A stretch of DNA of 64,000 bases from Pseudarthrobacter sp. NamE5 (GCF_005796225.1 NZ_VAHO01000001.1:62001-126000), one strand, 5' to 3'. Shown: positions 8,100 through 18,976, counted from the first letter of the stretch. The notes: generated by a model not told the origin, from the sequence alone. Numbers and translations are program-made.

Positions 8100-8555
8100 A
8101 TGAGCACCAAGTTTGAATCAGTCGAGGACGACGCCGGGAAGGTCACCCGCTATGCCCGCCATCCCAACGGCGGCGGCCTCGTCGCCCCCGGGGCTATCGT
8201 TGCCGAAAGCGCCAGGATCGGCCGGATGACGTACGTGGAACACGGCGCCCGGGTCGGATCGGGCTCCCTGATCGGGCACGGCAGCTGGATCGACCGCGAT
8301 GCGAAGGTTGGAGACCGGACGGTGATCGGCGATGGTGTGCGCATTGGCCGTGGCACCGTCATCGGAAACCGCGTGCACATCGGCAGCCACTCGCGCATCG
8401 GCTCCGGCGTCCTGATTGAGCATGGGGTGCAGGTGCATGCGGACAGCACAGTCCATGATGGCGAGCAGGTGGTGTCAAGCTCAAGGGCACCGGGCCGCAG
8501 CGTACCCGGCAAGAACCGCCGGCACCGGAAGGTTAAGGGCCGGATCGCGGCCTGA
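8100..8555 (+). CDS. left-handed beta-helix hexapeptide-repeat protein
   Basis: A 151-residue protein built mainly of hexapeptide repeats ([IV]GxxxxI pattern, e.g. VGDRTVIGDGVRIGRGTVIG) between residues about 28 and 125, the fold of bacterial acyltransferases and gamma-type carbonic anhydrases. The tail is basic (GKNRRHRKVKGRIAA). CGAGGGA precedes the ATG. The repeats are regular, but I see neither the histidine triad of gamma carbonic anhydrases nor a recognisable acyltransferase partner domain, so activity is uncertain. It converges on, and overlaps by 23 bases, the nickel/cobalt transporter gene. Confidence 0.8.
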   Translation: MSTKFESVEDDAGKVTRYARHPNGGGLVAPGAIVAESARIGRMTYVEHGARVGSGSLIGHGSWIDRDAKVGDRTVIGDGVRIGRGTVIGNRVHIGSHSRIGSGVLIEHGVQVHADSTVHDGEQVVSSSRAPGRSVPGKNRRHRKVKGRIAA

Positions 8556-9612
8556 CCTGGCTGTGCGTCCGGGCCGCGGCGCGCCCTTTCACCGTCCCGG
8601 CCGCCCACACAGCAAGCAGCAGGGCCACCAGGAGCAGGCCGGCCTCACCCAGATCGACAGATCCCAGCCATAGCGTCACAGGGTCCTCCAGTGCAAACGC
8701 GGCGTTGAAGAAGCCGCCCAGCGTAATCACAGAGATGAACAGCGCTGACACTGCCGAGATCCCGGTGACCAGGGCATTGAATCCCAGTTTCCGCTGCGGG
8801 TCATCCAGGGCCGAGCGGTACATCCGCATCATGGCCATGCCGTTGAGCGAATCGCAAAGCGTCATGGCGGCAGCGAACGCCAGCGGCAGGGCGAGCAGGG
8901 CGAACGGCGGCACCCCGGCCAGCGAGGCCGCCGTCGTCATCATCAAAAGGCCGATGGTGGTGGCAGTGTCGAAGCCCAGCCCAAACAGGAAACCGACCAC
9001 GTAGATGTTGCGGGGCCGCCGCACTTTGGACAGCGGCCTGGCGAGGAGCCGCGCCACGAGTCCCCGGGGTTCCAAGTCCAACGGGTCGACGGCGGCACCA
9101 GCCCGGGCCCGTCGGTAGGCGCGGGCCGCGCGGGCGAAGGCGGAACCGTTGAACAGGCCCATGGCCAGCAGGAACAACCCGGACACACCGCTCCCGATCA
9201 GACCGAGCGCCAGGTTCCCGGTGGTTCCTTCCTGCATGAACTGGCCCACCACGGCGGCGCCTGCGATCACCAGCACGCCTGCCAAGGCGACCACCGAGCT
9301 GTGGCCCAGGCTGAACGCGAACCCAACGCTTACCGGGTCCTGCCGCTGGGCGACGAACTTTCGGGTGGAGTTGTCGATCGCGGCGAGGTGGTCCCAGTCG
9401 TAGCTGTGCTTCACCCCGGCAAGGTAGGCGGCGGCAACCAGCCCCCACGTCAGCACCTGCGAACCGCCCGGTGCGGCGTTGCCGGCCAGCAGGAGTACGA
9501 CGGCGGCTGCATGCAGGGCGGCCACCGCACCGAAGGTGAAGAGCACGCGGGTCCGCAGCGGCAACGTTTCCCGTGTCCGGTACAGCGTGGCGATGTGGGT
9601 TACGGCCGTCAT
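8533..9612 (-). CDS. NiCoT-family nickel/cobalt transporter
   Basis: A 359-residue membrane protein of the HoxN/NixA nickel-cobalt permease family, about eight hydrophobic segments. The signature HX4DH is present as KHSYDWDHLAAIDN in the second membrane segment, with Trp where Ala is usual; LGHSSVV and GLGFDTATTIGLL are the other conserved blocks. It starts in an ATGA overlap with the ureD stop, so it is the last gene of the urease operon. Nickel import for urease maturation is the obvious role (inference from position). Confidence 0.9.
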   Translation of the reverse strand: MTAVTHIATLYRTRETLPLRTRVLFTFGAVAALHAAAVVLLLAGNAAPGGSQVLTWGLVAAAYLAGVKHSYDWDHLAAIDNSTRKFVAQRQDPVSVGFAFSLGHSSVVALAGVLVIAGAAVVGQFMQEGTTGNLALGLIGSGVSGLFLLAMGLFNGSAFARAARAYRRARAGAAVDPLDLEPRGLVARLLARPLSKVRRPRNIYVVGFLFGLGFDTATTIGLLMMTTAASLAGVPPFALLALPLAFAAAMTLCDSLNGMAMMRMYRSALDDPQRKLGFNALVTGISAVSALFISVITLGGFFNAAFALEDPVTLWLGSVDLGEAGLLLVALLLAVWAAGTVKGRAAARTHSQVRPRSGP

Positions 9613-10511
9613 CAGTGTTTCCTCAGGTTCAGTGGTCCTTGCCCGTACCAGCGTTCCCGCAGGAGGTTGGCGCAGCCTGTGAGCAGGCTGTTCAGTTCTT
9701 CGGTGCTGTTCGAGAGGGCGCGCAGCACAAGCCCGGTGGTTCCCGCCACGGTTTGCGTTAGGGAGATGCCGGTCAAGGCTTCACAGGTCCCTGTGAGCCA
9801 ATGCAGTTCGTCGGCGAGCGCCTGCTCCACCCGGGAATCCACTACGATCAGCGAGCCCAGGTGGCTGAAGCCCTCCATGAACCCGAGGCCGGTGACATCC
9901 CCAGCCGGCGGCCGGATGAGTAGGTTATCCAGCGCCAGCAGTTCCGGCTCGCCGCCGCCGCTGTGCACCTGGATTTCGTTCCGCAGCCGGACTTCCTCGT
10001 ACCGGAAGTTAGCACCGTCCGGCGACCAGCCCGGCGTCACCACTTCCGCCATCACCAGGCACGACGACGGCCGCATGGTCACGCAGGTCCGCTGCCGGTA
10101 GCTGGCCTCCCGGTAGGCGATGAGCTGGTCCGGCACGAGCTCGAGGCGTGCCTCCTCCCCCAGCCGTACAGTCATCCGCTGCTCGGCAAAGGAGCCAGGA
10201 GTGCGGTAGACCTTGGTGGCGGACTGGGTGGTCAGCAGCAGGTCAGCGCCGTCCCCCACCTCGACGTCAAGGACAAAGAGGTCCGCCCCCAAATAGGCCC
10301 CGCCAGGATTGACGACGACATAGCAAACCTGCCCGGAGTCGTCGAGATAGTGCGGCCGCAGCACCCGAAGAGCGCCTTCGTGGAACTGCCTGGAAGCGAT
10401 GGACCTGGCGCCGCGCATAACGATGCCCAGCTCCAAGCGCCCTCGCATTGCGCGACCAGCGGTGGCGGATGTGCGGACGGCGAAGTGCTGGACGTCATTG
10501 CGCCAGATCAA
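9612..10511 (-). CDS. ureD: urease accessory protein UreD
   Basis: UreD, about 280-300 residues, is the scaffold that binds apo-urease and recruits UreF and UreG for nickel insertion. Family blocks include [25 protein letters not shown] and the C-terminal [17 protein letters not shown]. The open frame begins with a TTG at 10511 inside the end of ureG; the first ATG (10448, MRGRLELG) has no good ribosome site, so the start is uncertain and translational coupling to ureG is likely. It is placed after ureG, as in other actinobacterial operons. Confidence 0.92.
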   Translation of the reverse strand: MIWRNDVQHFAVRTSATAGRAMRGRLELGIVMRGARSIASRQFHEGALRVLRPHYLDDSGQVCYVVVNPGGAYLGADLFVLDVEVGDGADLLLTTQSATKVYRTPGSFAEQRMTVRLGEEARLELVPDQLIAYREASYRQRTCVTMRPSSCLVMAEVVTPGWSPDGANFRYEEVRLRNEIQVHSGGGEPELLALDNLLIRPPAGDVTGLGFMEGFSHLGSLIVVDSRVEQALADELHWLTGTCEALTGISLTQTVAGTTGLVLRALSNSTEELNSLLTGCANLLRERWYGQGPLNLRKH

Positions 10512-11112
10512 GCATCAGGACGTCGTGGCGGATCCAGTCGATGATCTTGTCCAGCCCTTCATCTGTTTTCAGGTTGGTGAAGCAGAACGGCTTGGTCCCG
10601 CGGAACTCCTTGGAGTCCCGTTCCATAATTGCCAGATCCGCTCCTACGTGGGGTGCGAGGTCGGTTTTGTTGATGATGAAGAGGTCAGACTTGATCATGC
10701 CCTGGCCTGCCTTACGCGGGATTTTCTCGCCCTGGGCGACGTCGATGATGTAGATGGAGAAGTCCACGAGTTCGGGGCTGAAGGTGGCGGAGAGGTTGTC
10801 GCCGCCCGATTCGACGAAGATGACCTGCAGGTCCGGGTGGCGGGCTTTCAGTTCCTCGATCGCCGCGGTGTTCATGGAGGTGTCTTCGCGGATGGCGGTG
10901 TGCGGGCAGCCGCCGGTTTCCACGCCGATGATCCGGTCCACGGGCAGGATGCCGTTGGCGGCGAGAATCTTGGCGTCCTCGATGGTGTAGATGTCGTTGG
11001 TGATGGCGGCCATGGAGATTTGTGCACTCATGTGCCGGGTGAGCCGCTCGACGAGCTGGGTCTTGCCGGCGCCGACGGGTCCGCCGATGCCGATCTTGAT
11101 GGGTTCAGTCAT
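10495..11112 (-). CDS. ureG: urease accessory GTPase UreG
   Basis: A 205-residue SIMIBI GTPase that delivers nickel to urease. Visible motifs: P-loop GGPVGAGKT at residues 10-18, the nickel-binding CPH motif ([11 protein letters not shown]), [16 protein letters not shown] and the guanine-specificity NKTD. Length and sequence are fully typical. It lies 28 bases after ureF and overlaps the start of ureD. Confidence 0.97.
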   Translation of the reverse strand: MTEPIKIGIGGPVGAGKTQLVERLTRHMSAQISMAAITNDIYTIEDAKILAANGILPVDRIIGVETGGCPHTAIREDTSMNTAAIEELKARHPDLQVIFVESGGDNLSATFSPELVDFSIYIIDVAQGEKIPRKAGQGMIKSDLFIINKTDLAPHVGADLAIMERDSKEFRGTKPFCFTNLKTDEGLDKIIDWIRHDVLMLDLAQ

Positions 11113-11140
11113 GGTGTCCTCCTAATGAAGTCAAAAACAG

Positions 11141-11821
11141 TTAGCTCATGAACATCCGGGCACGCTGGCGTTCGTGCCGCATCTGCGAAATTTCGAGTCC
11201 TGGGCTGACGGCACCGAAGTCGTCCGGCGTGAGGTGCCTTATCTGCTCGACGGCGGCAGCCACGGCGTCGGCCGCTTGCCGCAGCAGCCGCTGCCCGGCG
11301 TTCTGGCCGAGCGGGATGGCGCGGACTGCGTTCTGCGTCAGGGAGGTGACGGCGGCAAACAGGTAGGCGGCGAGCGCCTCCTCAAGCGGTACCCGCAGGG
11401 AACGGGCGACGACGGCGAACGCCAAAGGCTGGTGCCCGTCAGCGCGGCCGGTGGCCACCAGGCGCCGGTAGGATGCGAGCTCATCCGAAGGAAACACCTC
11501 GTCCCCAATATCCAGCAGCCGCCCGCCCATCTTGACGCTGGCCTCCCGGACCTGGCGTGGCAGGAGGGAAGCAGAAAGCAGCGAATCCAGCTCCCCGACA
11601 TCCCAGCCGTCGTAAAGAAGCCGAACAACCAGCCCATCGGAGTAAGAAAGCGACTGCGAAATAAAAGCAGACACCCAAACCAGAAAACCAGCCTCATCAG
11701 CGATCGCACCGGCGTCGACATAGGTCTCAAACCCGAGAGAGTGCGCAAAAGCCCCGGTAGGAAGAGCAGAATCAACAAGCTGCTGCAAGGCAAGCTGATG
11801 TTTAGTGGCTGTGTTCAGCAT
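11141..11821 (-). CDS. ureF: urease accessory protein UreF
   Basis: A 226-residue, all-helical UreF with DSALPTGAFAHSLGFETYVD near the N-terminus and SLTQNAVRAIPLGQ in the C-terminal half. UreF bridges UreD and UreG and activates the UreG GTPase cycle. Its start overlaps the end of ureE by 20 bases. The first ~85 codons (11560-11821) use many T-ending codons (GTT, CTT, TCT, GCT, TTT), unlike the rest of the gene and its neighbours, which nearly always end in G or C. Confidence 0.95.
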   Translation of the reverse strand: MLNTATKHQLALQQLVDSALPTGAFAHSLGFETYVDAGAIADEAGFLVWVSAFISQSLSYSDGLVVRLLYDGWDVGELDSLLSASLLPRQVREASVKMGGRLLDIGDEVFPSDELASYRRLVATGRADGHQPLAFAVVARSLRVPLEEALAAYLFAAVTSLTQNAVRAIPLGQNAGQRLLRQAADAVAAAVEQIRHLTPDDFGAVSPGLEISQMRHERQRARMFMS

Positions 11822-12281
11822 GGCGGAAAGGCACAGGCATCACGCGTTCCTGGCGGGTATAGGGCACACCCACGTGGACAAGGTAGTCCTCGACCGTGTG
11901 GTCGTAGGCGCACACCATGACGTCATCTTCGTACTCGGAGGACGAGTCGAAAAACTGTGCCTGCAGGTGCCGGTTGCCGAGGGAGTGTGCCACAACGCCC
12001 ATCTCGTGGATGGTGCTGGGAGCGATCACCAGGACGTCGCTGGGCAGCACGGACACCACGATCATGTTCGACTCTTCCACGTGGAGGATGTCGCCGTCAC
12101 GGAGATCGCCGGAACCGGAGGGCAGGCGGATGCCGATCTCCTTGCCGTGGTCGGTGGTGGCCCGCTGGATCCGCTTGACCAGCTGGGTACTGGGGAGCAG
12201 CACCTTTTCCTGGTGCAGGTTGGCGTAGGTGTGGGGGTCGGGCAGTTCGTGCAGGTTGCCGAGGACTTTTTCGATGATCAC
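11802..12281 (-). CDS. ureE: urease nickel metallochaperone UreE
   Basis: A 159-residue UreE: an N-terminal peptide-binding domain and a C-terminal metal domain with GNRHLQAQF and the nickel-ligand region, ending HAEHSH rather than a long His tail. It carries nickel to the UreDFG complex. It lies 18 bases downstream of ureC and overlaps ureF. Confidence 0.95.
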   Translation of the reverse strand: MIIEKVLGNLHELPDPHTYANLHQEKVLLPSTQLVKRIQRATTDHGKEIGIRLPSGSGDLRDGDILHVEESNMIVVSVLPSDVLVIAPSTIHEMGVVAHSLGNRHLQAQFFDSSSEYEDDVMVCAYDHTVEDYLVHVGVPYTRQERVMPVPFRHAEHSH

Positions 12282-12299
12282 GACGGGCTCCAGTGGATG

Positions 12300-14041
<1,742 letters not shown>

Positions 14042-14045
<4 letters not shown>

Positions 14046-14395
14046 TTGCCGTCCCCTTTCATGGCATACCCGCCCAGGCCGGTGCCGCCGTCGAGCGTTC
14101 CGTTGACCGCATTGCTGAGGCCATACACCTCCCGGTTGCCGGCAATTGCAATCAGCCGTACGTTCCGTGAGTCCCCGGGTTCAAACCGCGCCGCAGTCCC
14201 GGCCGGGATATCCAGCCGGCGCCCGTGCGCGACCTGCCGGTCGAAGTCCAGCGCGGCGTTCGCCTCGGCAAAGTGGAAGTGCGAGCCCACCTGGACCGGA
14301 CGGTCACCGGTGTTGATGACAGCGACGTCAATCGCCTCGCGCCCGGCATTCGCCGTCACCGGTTCCGGGCGAAGGACATACTCTCCTGGGATCAT
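14042..14395 (-). CDS. ureB: urease beta subunit
   Basis: A 117-residue beta subunit starting [20 protein letters not shown], with [18 protein letters not shown], the conserved core. It assembles with UreA and UreC into the urease heterotrimer. Overlaps ureC by four bases and lies 12 bases after ureA. Confidence 0.97.
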
Positions 14396-14407
14396 TGCCT
14401 CGCCTCT

Positions 14408-14710
14408 TCAGCGGATGGGGTGGTGGACGGTGACGAGCTTGGTGCCGTCGGGGAACGTGGCTTCGATCTGCACGTCGTGGACCATCTCGGGCACGCCCTC
14501 CATGACGTCCTCCCGGCGCAACAGGGTGGTCCCGTAGCTCATGAGGTCGGCGACGCTGCGTCCGTCCCGCGCGCCCTCGATGAGCTCATAGCTGATGATG
14601 GCCACAGCCTCGGGATAGTTGAGCTTGAGCCCCCGCGCCTGGCGGCGCCGGGCAAGATCGGCGGCCACCACGATCAGAAGTTTTTCCTGCTCACGCGGCA
14701 TCAGATGCAT
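14408..14710 (-). CDS. ureA: urease gamma subunit
   Basis: A 100-residue gamma subunit starting [20 protein letters not shown] and ending TVHHPIR, fully typical. GAAGGGA precedes the ATG. It is the first gene of the operon ureA-ureB-ureC-ureE-ureF-ureG-ureD-NiCoT. The 5' leader contains a small hairpin (GCCGC-CGAAAA-GCGGC). No clear nitrogen-regulator site is recognised in the short upstream region. Confidence 0.97.
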   Translation of the reverse strand: MHLMPREQEKLLIVVAADLARRRQARGLKLNYPEAVAIISYELIEGARDGRSVADLMSYGTTLLRREDVMEGVPEMVHDVQIEATFPDGTKLVTVHHPIR

Positions 14711-14819
14711 GTAGGTCCCTTCAACAGGCCGCTTTTCGGCGGCGTGGGACCCACAGTAGGTTGCGGACGTTTCCGCGAAGTTTCAGGTTTGTTATGTTCG
14801 GCTCTCCTGGCCGGACGAC

Positions 14820-15371
14820 TCAGCCGGCGAGCCGCGCCAAGATCTCATCAGTGGACTGGACTGGCTGGCGGTAACTGGTGGAGAGGATGCGGAGCATGTC
14901 CGCGGCGTCCTGGTTGTCCTCGGAGGCCATCGCCTCCTTGGCATAGGTGGCCCGGATATTGTGGGCGAATGCGTCGGCCCCCGTCTGCGCGATGCAGTTA
15001 TGCGTGGACACTCCAGCGAGCACCACTTCGTCGGCGCCCCAGTTCCGGAGCCGGGAAAGCAGGTTGGTGCCCACGAAAGCGCTGTCCCGCGTCTTGTTCA
15101 GCTGCGGCAGGCCTTCGATGGCGAGGCCGGGGACAGTTTGCGCCTGCTCGCTGCCGCGGAAGATGAACCCCTGGTCGTCGTCGAGCATGTTCAGGCTCCA
15201 GGTTGACTTGTCCCGCTCGTGCTCCGTGCCCACGATCAGTGCTTTGTGGCCGCTCTCCTGGAAAGCCTTCAGCAACCTGTTGCACGATGCGACCATCTGC
15301 TCCTGCTGCGCGGCAAGTTCCGGCGCCTCGAAAAAGGCGTTCTGCATGTCGATGACAAGAAGTGCAATCAC
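14820..15371 (-). CDS. isochorismatase-family cysteine hydrolase
   Basis: A 183-residue hydrolase with the Asp-Lys-Cys catalytic triad of the family: Asp8 (LVIDMQNAF), Lys93 (LNKTRDSAF) and Cys126 (GVSTHNCIAQTGADAF). Relatives include nicotinamidases, N-carbamoylsarcosine amidase and biuret hydrolase; the substrate here is unknown. It lies 60 bases downstream of a LacI gene on the same strand and just upstream of the urease operon, so an amide or ureide hydrolase feeding ammonia or urea is tempting but unproven. Confidence 0.88.
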   Translation of the reverse strand: MIALLVIDMQNAFFEAPELAAQQEQMVASCNRLLKAFQESGHKALIVGTEHERDKSTWSLNMLDDDQGFIFRGSEQAQTVPGLAIEGLPQLNKTRDSAFVGTNLLSRLRNWGADEVVLAGVSTHNCIAQTGADAFAHNIRATYAKEAMASEDNQDAADMLRILSTSYRQPVQSTDEILARLAG

Positions 15372-15431
15372 GTGGCACCTTTCCCTCGTTGAGCTTTGGA
15401 GAAGAGGTACCCAGTGTTGGCCGGGCGAAAC

Positions 15432-16436
15432 CTACGGGGCCGACTCGCGGACCTGCAGCAGGAAGCCGGCTTCCACCTGCACACCCCCGCCGGAGGTTTC
15501 GCGTCCCTCGATCCGGTCAACCAGCAGGCCGATGGAGCGCTCTGCGATCTCCTCCATGCCGGGAGCAACCGTGGTCAGCGAGGGGGAGGCGAACCGGGCC
15601 TCGTCGATGTCATCGAAACCGGCTACGGCAACCTCCCGGGGAACCCGGACGCCGCGGATCAGGAGCTCGTGCAGGGCGCCGAGGGCCAGGGCGTCGTTCA
15701 GCCCGAACACTGCGTCAAACTCCACTCCCCCTTCCAGGAGCCCGGCCACGGCGGCGGCGCCATTGTCACGGCGCCATTGGCAGGGGGCAACCAACGCGGG
15801 ATCGAACGGCACTCCCGCCTGGTCCAGCGCCTTCCGGTAGCCGTTAAGCCGCAGGCCGGCGCTGCCCGCGGACTCCCCGGAGTGAGCACCGATCACGGCA
15901 ATCCGGCGGCGGCCGCCGGACAGCAGGCGGGCAGTCAGGGCAGCGGCGGCTTCCTCGTTCTTCATGGTCACCAGGTCGAAGCGGGAATCAAGGATGTGTT
16001 CACCCAGCAACACCAGCGGCTTCCTGCCCAAACGGGCTGCGATGGCATCGGCATCAATCATCAGCGGCGTGAACAGCAGACCGTCGGTGAGCTGGCGGAA
16101 CGGGCCCTGGAGCGCGTTCAGTTCCACGTCCGCCACGGCGTCCGACTGTTCCACCAGCACCCGGTAGCCGCGCCGGGAGGCCGCCTTCATCAGCCTTGAG
16201 GCCAGCTCCGCGTAGTAGGGGGCGGAAAGATCGGACAGGACAAGCCCGAGCATTTTGGATTTACCGGACCGCAGGCTCCGCGCCGTCAGGTTCGCCTCAT
16301 AGCCCAGTTCCGCGATGGCATCCTGGACTCGCTGCTTGGTGGCGGGACGGATGAACTCATAGTCGTTCAGCACATTGGAAACAGTCTTGAGCGACACCCC
16401 CGCCGCCCTCGCAACGTCATTCATGGTGACCGCCAT
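15432..16436 (-). CDS. LacI family transcriptional regulator
   Basis: A 334-residue LacI/GalR repressor. The N-terminal helix-turn-helix reads MNDVARAAGVSLKTVSNVLN, followed by the hinge helix and a periplasmic-binding-like sugar domain. GAAGGAG lies upstream; the second of two adjacent ATG codons (16436) has the better spacing. The next gene on the strand is the isochorismatase-like hydrolase. The target is not obvious; the nearest sugar gene is the arabinofuranosidase 0.8 kb upstream. Confidence 0.93.
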   Translation of the reverse strand: MAVTMNDVARAAGVSLKTVSNVLNDYEFIRPATKQRVQDAIAELGYEANLTARSLRSGKSKMLGLVLSDLSAPYYAELASRLMKAASRRGYRVLVEQSDAVADVELNALQGPFRQLTDGLLFTPLMIDADAIAARLGRKPLVLLGEHILDSRFDLVTMKNEEAAAALTARLLSGGRRRIAVIGAHSGESAGSAGLRLNGYRKALDQAGVPFDPALVAPCQWRRDNGAAAVAGLLEGGVEFDAVFGLNDALALGALHELLIRGVRVPREVAVAGFDDIDEARFASPSLTTVAPGMEEIAERSIGLLVDRIEGRETSGGGVQVEAGFLLQVRESAP

Positions 16437-16553
16437 CATGGCTCCTTCGTGTGGTTCCGCAAGTTCCTGCCATACATCGTTGCAGACCCCAGCACCCTCA
16501 GGGCAACCAGGAGCGCCACGCCAGAACAGCGGTCACCGCAAGCGGACGGAAGG

Positions 16554-17129
16554 TCAGGCTTTCGCCGCCTTCACAGCTGCCTTGGCGGCCTGCTTGCTGG
16601 CACGTACCTTGGCCAGGGACTCCGGATCCACGATGTCCGCCACTGAGAGGTAGGAGCCTTCTTCCCCGTAGTGCCCGGCAGCTTCACGCCAGCCCGGCGC
16701 CTGGAGCCCGCACTGCTTGCCCAACAGTGCCAGGAAGATCTTCGCCTTCTGCTCGCCGAAGCCGGGCAACGCCTTCAGCCGGCGCAGCACTTCAGCACCG
16801 TCAGGGTCCCCTTTGGTCCAGATCGCGGTGGCGTCACCGTCCCACTCGTTCTGCACCGCTTCAGCGAGCGCCTGCACGCGGGCCGCCATTGACCCGGGGA
16901 AACGATGGACAGCAGGACGTTCCTTGAACACCTCGACAAAGGCCTGCGGATCGTGCCCGGCCACTGCCTCCGGGGTGATGGACCCCAACCTTGCCTTGAT
17001 CTTTTCCGGCCCGGCAAAGGCGGATTCCATGGTGACCTGCTGGTCCAGCAGCATGCCGGTCAGCAGCGCAAAGGCGTCCTCACTCAACAACTTGTCCGCA
17101 GCGGGGTCCCCGGTGATGTGCAGCTCCAT
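16554..17129 (-). CDS. HhH-GPD-type base-excision repair protein
   Basis: A 191-residue protein with a helix-hairpin-helix near residues 120-140 (LKALPGFGEQKAKIFLALLG), as in HhH-GPD DNA glycosylases, and an Ala/Lys tail (RASKQAAKAAVKAAKA) that could bind DNA. No iron-sulphur cysteine cluster is present. I place the start at 17129 because GGAGG sits nine bases upstream; an ATG at 17138 abuts that site directly. The usual catalytic Asp after the HhH is not evident, so glycosylase activity is uncertain. Confidence 0.82.
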   Translation of the reverse strand: MELHITGDPAADKLLSEDAFALLTGMLLDQQVTMESAFAGPEKIKARLGSITPEAVAGHDPQAFVEVFKERPAVHRFPGSMAARVQALAEAVQNEWDGDATAIWTKGDPDGAEVLRRLKALPGFGEQKAKIFLALLGKQCGLQAPGWREAAGHYGEEGSYLSVADIVDPESLAKVRASKQAAKAAVKAAKA

Positions 17130-17139
17130 GCCGTCCATC

Positions 17140-17191
17140 CTCCCAGAGGAGGGCCGCCGTCGTCATGCGGCCCTCCCGCCTGGGAGTTTTT
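17140..17191. terminator. nested hairpin over the HhH-GPD ribosome site
   Basis: Two nested perfect stems: CTCCCAG/CTGGGAG (17140-17146, 17180-17186) and GAGGGCCGC/GCGGCCCTC (17149-17157, 17167-17175). On the plus strand it is followed by TTTTT, so it could terminate antisense transcription. In the minus-strand mRNA it folds the GGAGG of the HhH-GPD gene into a stem, which could limit translation. Confidence 0.55.
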
Positions 17192-17257
17192 GTCCAGGTA
17201 TGCAGGCCTAACCGCCGTGTATCCCGGCCTATCTGGACAAACGCCCTCCCTGGGGTG

Positions 17258-18784
17258 CTACTCGCCCACTGCCAGCCGGATCATGGACCAGGACACCGCG
17301 GGCAACTGCGCGGTGAGCCGGCGGCCGTCGGCCTGCACTGAAGTGTTCTCCGACGGCAGCACGGACGTCGAATCGTCGGCCGTGGCCTGCCAGTACGGGT
17401 CCTTGTTGGCGTAGGTGACCGCCTCCACCACACGCACGTTCCCCAGGCCGGACACCACGGCGTCCAGTCCCAGCTCATCCGTTGCCGACCGGTTGACGGC
17501 GAACACCACGGCCTCGCCCTTGTCTACGTCGTAGGTTGCGACGGCGGACACCGCGGCAAAGTCCGTGGTCTTGCCGCCGCTGACCAGAGGGGATTCGACG
17601 GCGAGCTGCAGCACGGTGCCTGACGCGTGGCGGGACGTGAGGGCGAAGGGGTGGAAAGTGGTCTGCTTCCAGGCACGGCCGCCCGGCTCGGTCATGATGG
17701 GCGCGATCACGTTGACCAGCTGCGCCAAGCTCGCGGAGTGGACGCGGTCGGTGTTCTTGAGCAGGGTGACCAGCAGGTCACCCACCACGACGGCGTCCGC
17801 CACCGTGTAAGTGTCCTCCAGCAGGACGGGGGCCACCGGCCAGTCCTTGCCGGTGGGTGCGCGCGACTCGTCCCGGCTCATGTGCCACACGTTCCACTCA
17901 TCGAAGGAAATGTTGACCTGCTTGGTGGATTTTTTCACCGACTTCACAGAGTCAATGTGGCTCACGATGTCGTGGATGAAGGCTTCCATGCGGTGGCCGG
18001 CGGAGAGGTGTTCCTGGAGGTCGCCGAAGTCCTCGAAGTACTGGTGCGCGGAGATCAGGTCCACCAGCTCGTAGGTTTCGGAGAGGACAACGCGTTCCCA
18101 TTCGCCGAAGGTGCTCATGGTGGGTCCCGAACTGCCGCAGGCCACAAGTTCCAGGTCCGGCTCAATCATCCGCATGCCGCGGGCGGTGTCCGCTGCCAGC
18201 CGGCCGTACTCCCGGGCGTTCTTGTGGCCGATCTGCCACGGTCCATCCATCTCGTTGCCCAGGCACCACATTTTGATGCCGTAGCCGTTTTCCGCGCCAT
18301 TGGCCCTGCGTTGGTCGGAAAAGGCGGTGCCGCCGTCGATGTTGCAGTACTCCAGCAGGTCAAGGGCCTCCTGCGTCCCCCGGGTGCCAAGGTTGACGGC
18401 CATCATGGTCTCGATGCCGGCCTTGGCTGACCACTTTGCGAACTCGTCCACGCCCACCAGGTTGGGATCAGTGGAGTGCCAGGCAAGATCCAGCCGGACC
18501 GGCCGCTTATCCGCCGGGCCGACGCCGTCCTCCCAGCGGTAGCCGGAGACGAAATTGCCCCCCGGGTAGCGAACGGTGGATACTCCCAGTTCCCGGGTCA
18601 GTTCCAGCACATCCGTGCGAAAGCCGTCCTCATCTGCCACGGGGTGGTCCGGCTCAAAGATGCCCGTGTACACGCAACGGCCAAGGTGCTCCACGAAGGC
18701 ACCGAAAGTGCGCCGCCGGACCGGTCCCACTGAAAAGGCGGGATCCATGGTGATCTTGGCGGCGGCGGGTTCTGCAGTGGTCAC
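17258..18784 (-). CDS. abfA: alpha-N-arabinofuranosidase (GH51)
   Basis: A 508-residue intracellular GH51 enzyme (no signal peptide) releasing L-arabinose from arabino-oligosaccharides. Family marks: GAFVEHLGRCVYTGI at the N-terminus, the acid/base Glu near residue 177 in CLGNEMDGPW, and the nucleophile Glu near 295 in SFDEWNVWH. It starts with GTG at 18784. A LacI-type half-palindrome lies 21-32 bases upstream. The nearby araA remnant suggests this was once part of a larger arabinose locus. Confidence 0.95.
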   Translation of the reverse strand: MTTAEPAAAKITMDPAFSVGPVRRRTFGAFVEHLGRCVYTGIFEPDHPVADEDGFRTDVLELTRELGVSTVRYPGGNFVSGYRWEDGVGPADKRPVRLDLAWHSTDPNLVGVDEFAKWSAKAGIETMMAVNLGTRGTQEALDLLEYCNIDGGTAFSDQRRANGAENGYGIKMWCLGNEMDGPWQIGHKNAREYGRLAADTARGMRMIEPDLELVACGSSGPTMSTFGEWERVVLSETYELVDLISAHQYFEDFGDLQEHLSAGHRMEAFIHDIVSHIDSVKSVKKSTKQVNISFDEWNVWHMSRDESRAPTGKDWPVAPVLLEDTYTVADAVVVGDLLVTLLKNTDRVHSASLAQLVNVIAPIMTEPGGRAWKQTTFHPFALTSRHASGTVLQLAVESPLVSGGKTTDFAAVSAVATYDVDKGEAVVFAVNRSATDELGLDAVVSGLGNVRVVEAVTYANKDPYWQATADDSTSVLPSENTSVQADGRRLTAQLPAVSWSMIRLAVGE

Positions 18785-18804
18785 GAAAACGTCCTCGTCT
18801 CTTT

Positions 18805-18816
18805 TACAACGTTATA
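18805..18816. promoter_or_regulatory. candidate LacI-type operator of abfA
   Basis: TACAACGTTATA, a 12-bp near palindrome (10 of 12 symmetric) with the central CG typical of LacI-family operators, directly upstream of the abfA start codon. Two LacI genes lie nearby (15432-16436 and 22802-23827). Repression in the absence of arabinosides is a reasonable guess. Confidence 0.5.
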
Positions 18817-18976
18817 GAAAACATTCTTGATGCAACCTCTGCAGGAGTCAAGCAACCTGGATGGGGGGACTTGCCGGGCAGTGCCCCCGTGGGTCCGCCC
18901 TCATATGCTCACGGCAGTGCCGCTTTGACCTGCGGCAACGCTGTCAACGCCCGGATACAGCTGAAATCCAAGTACT

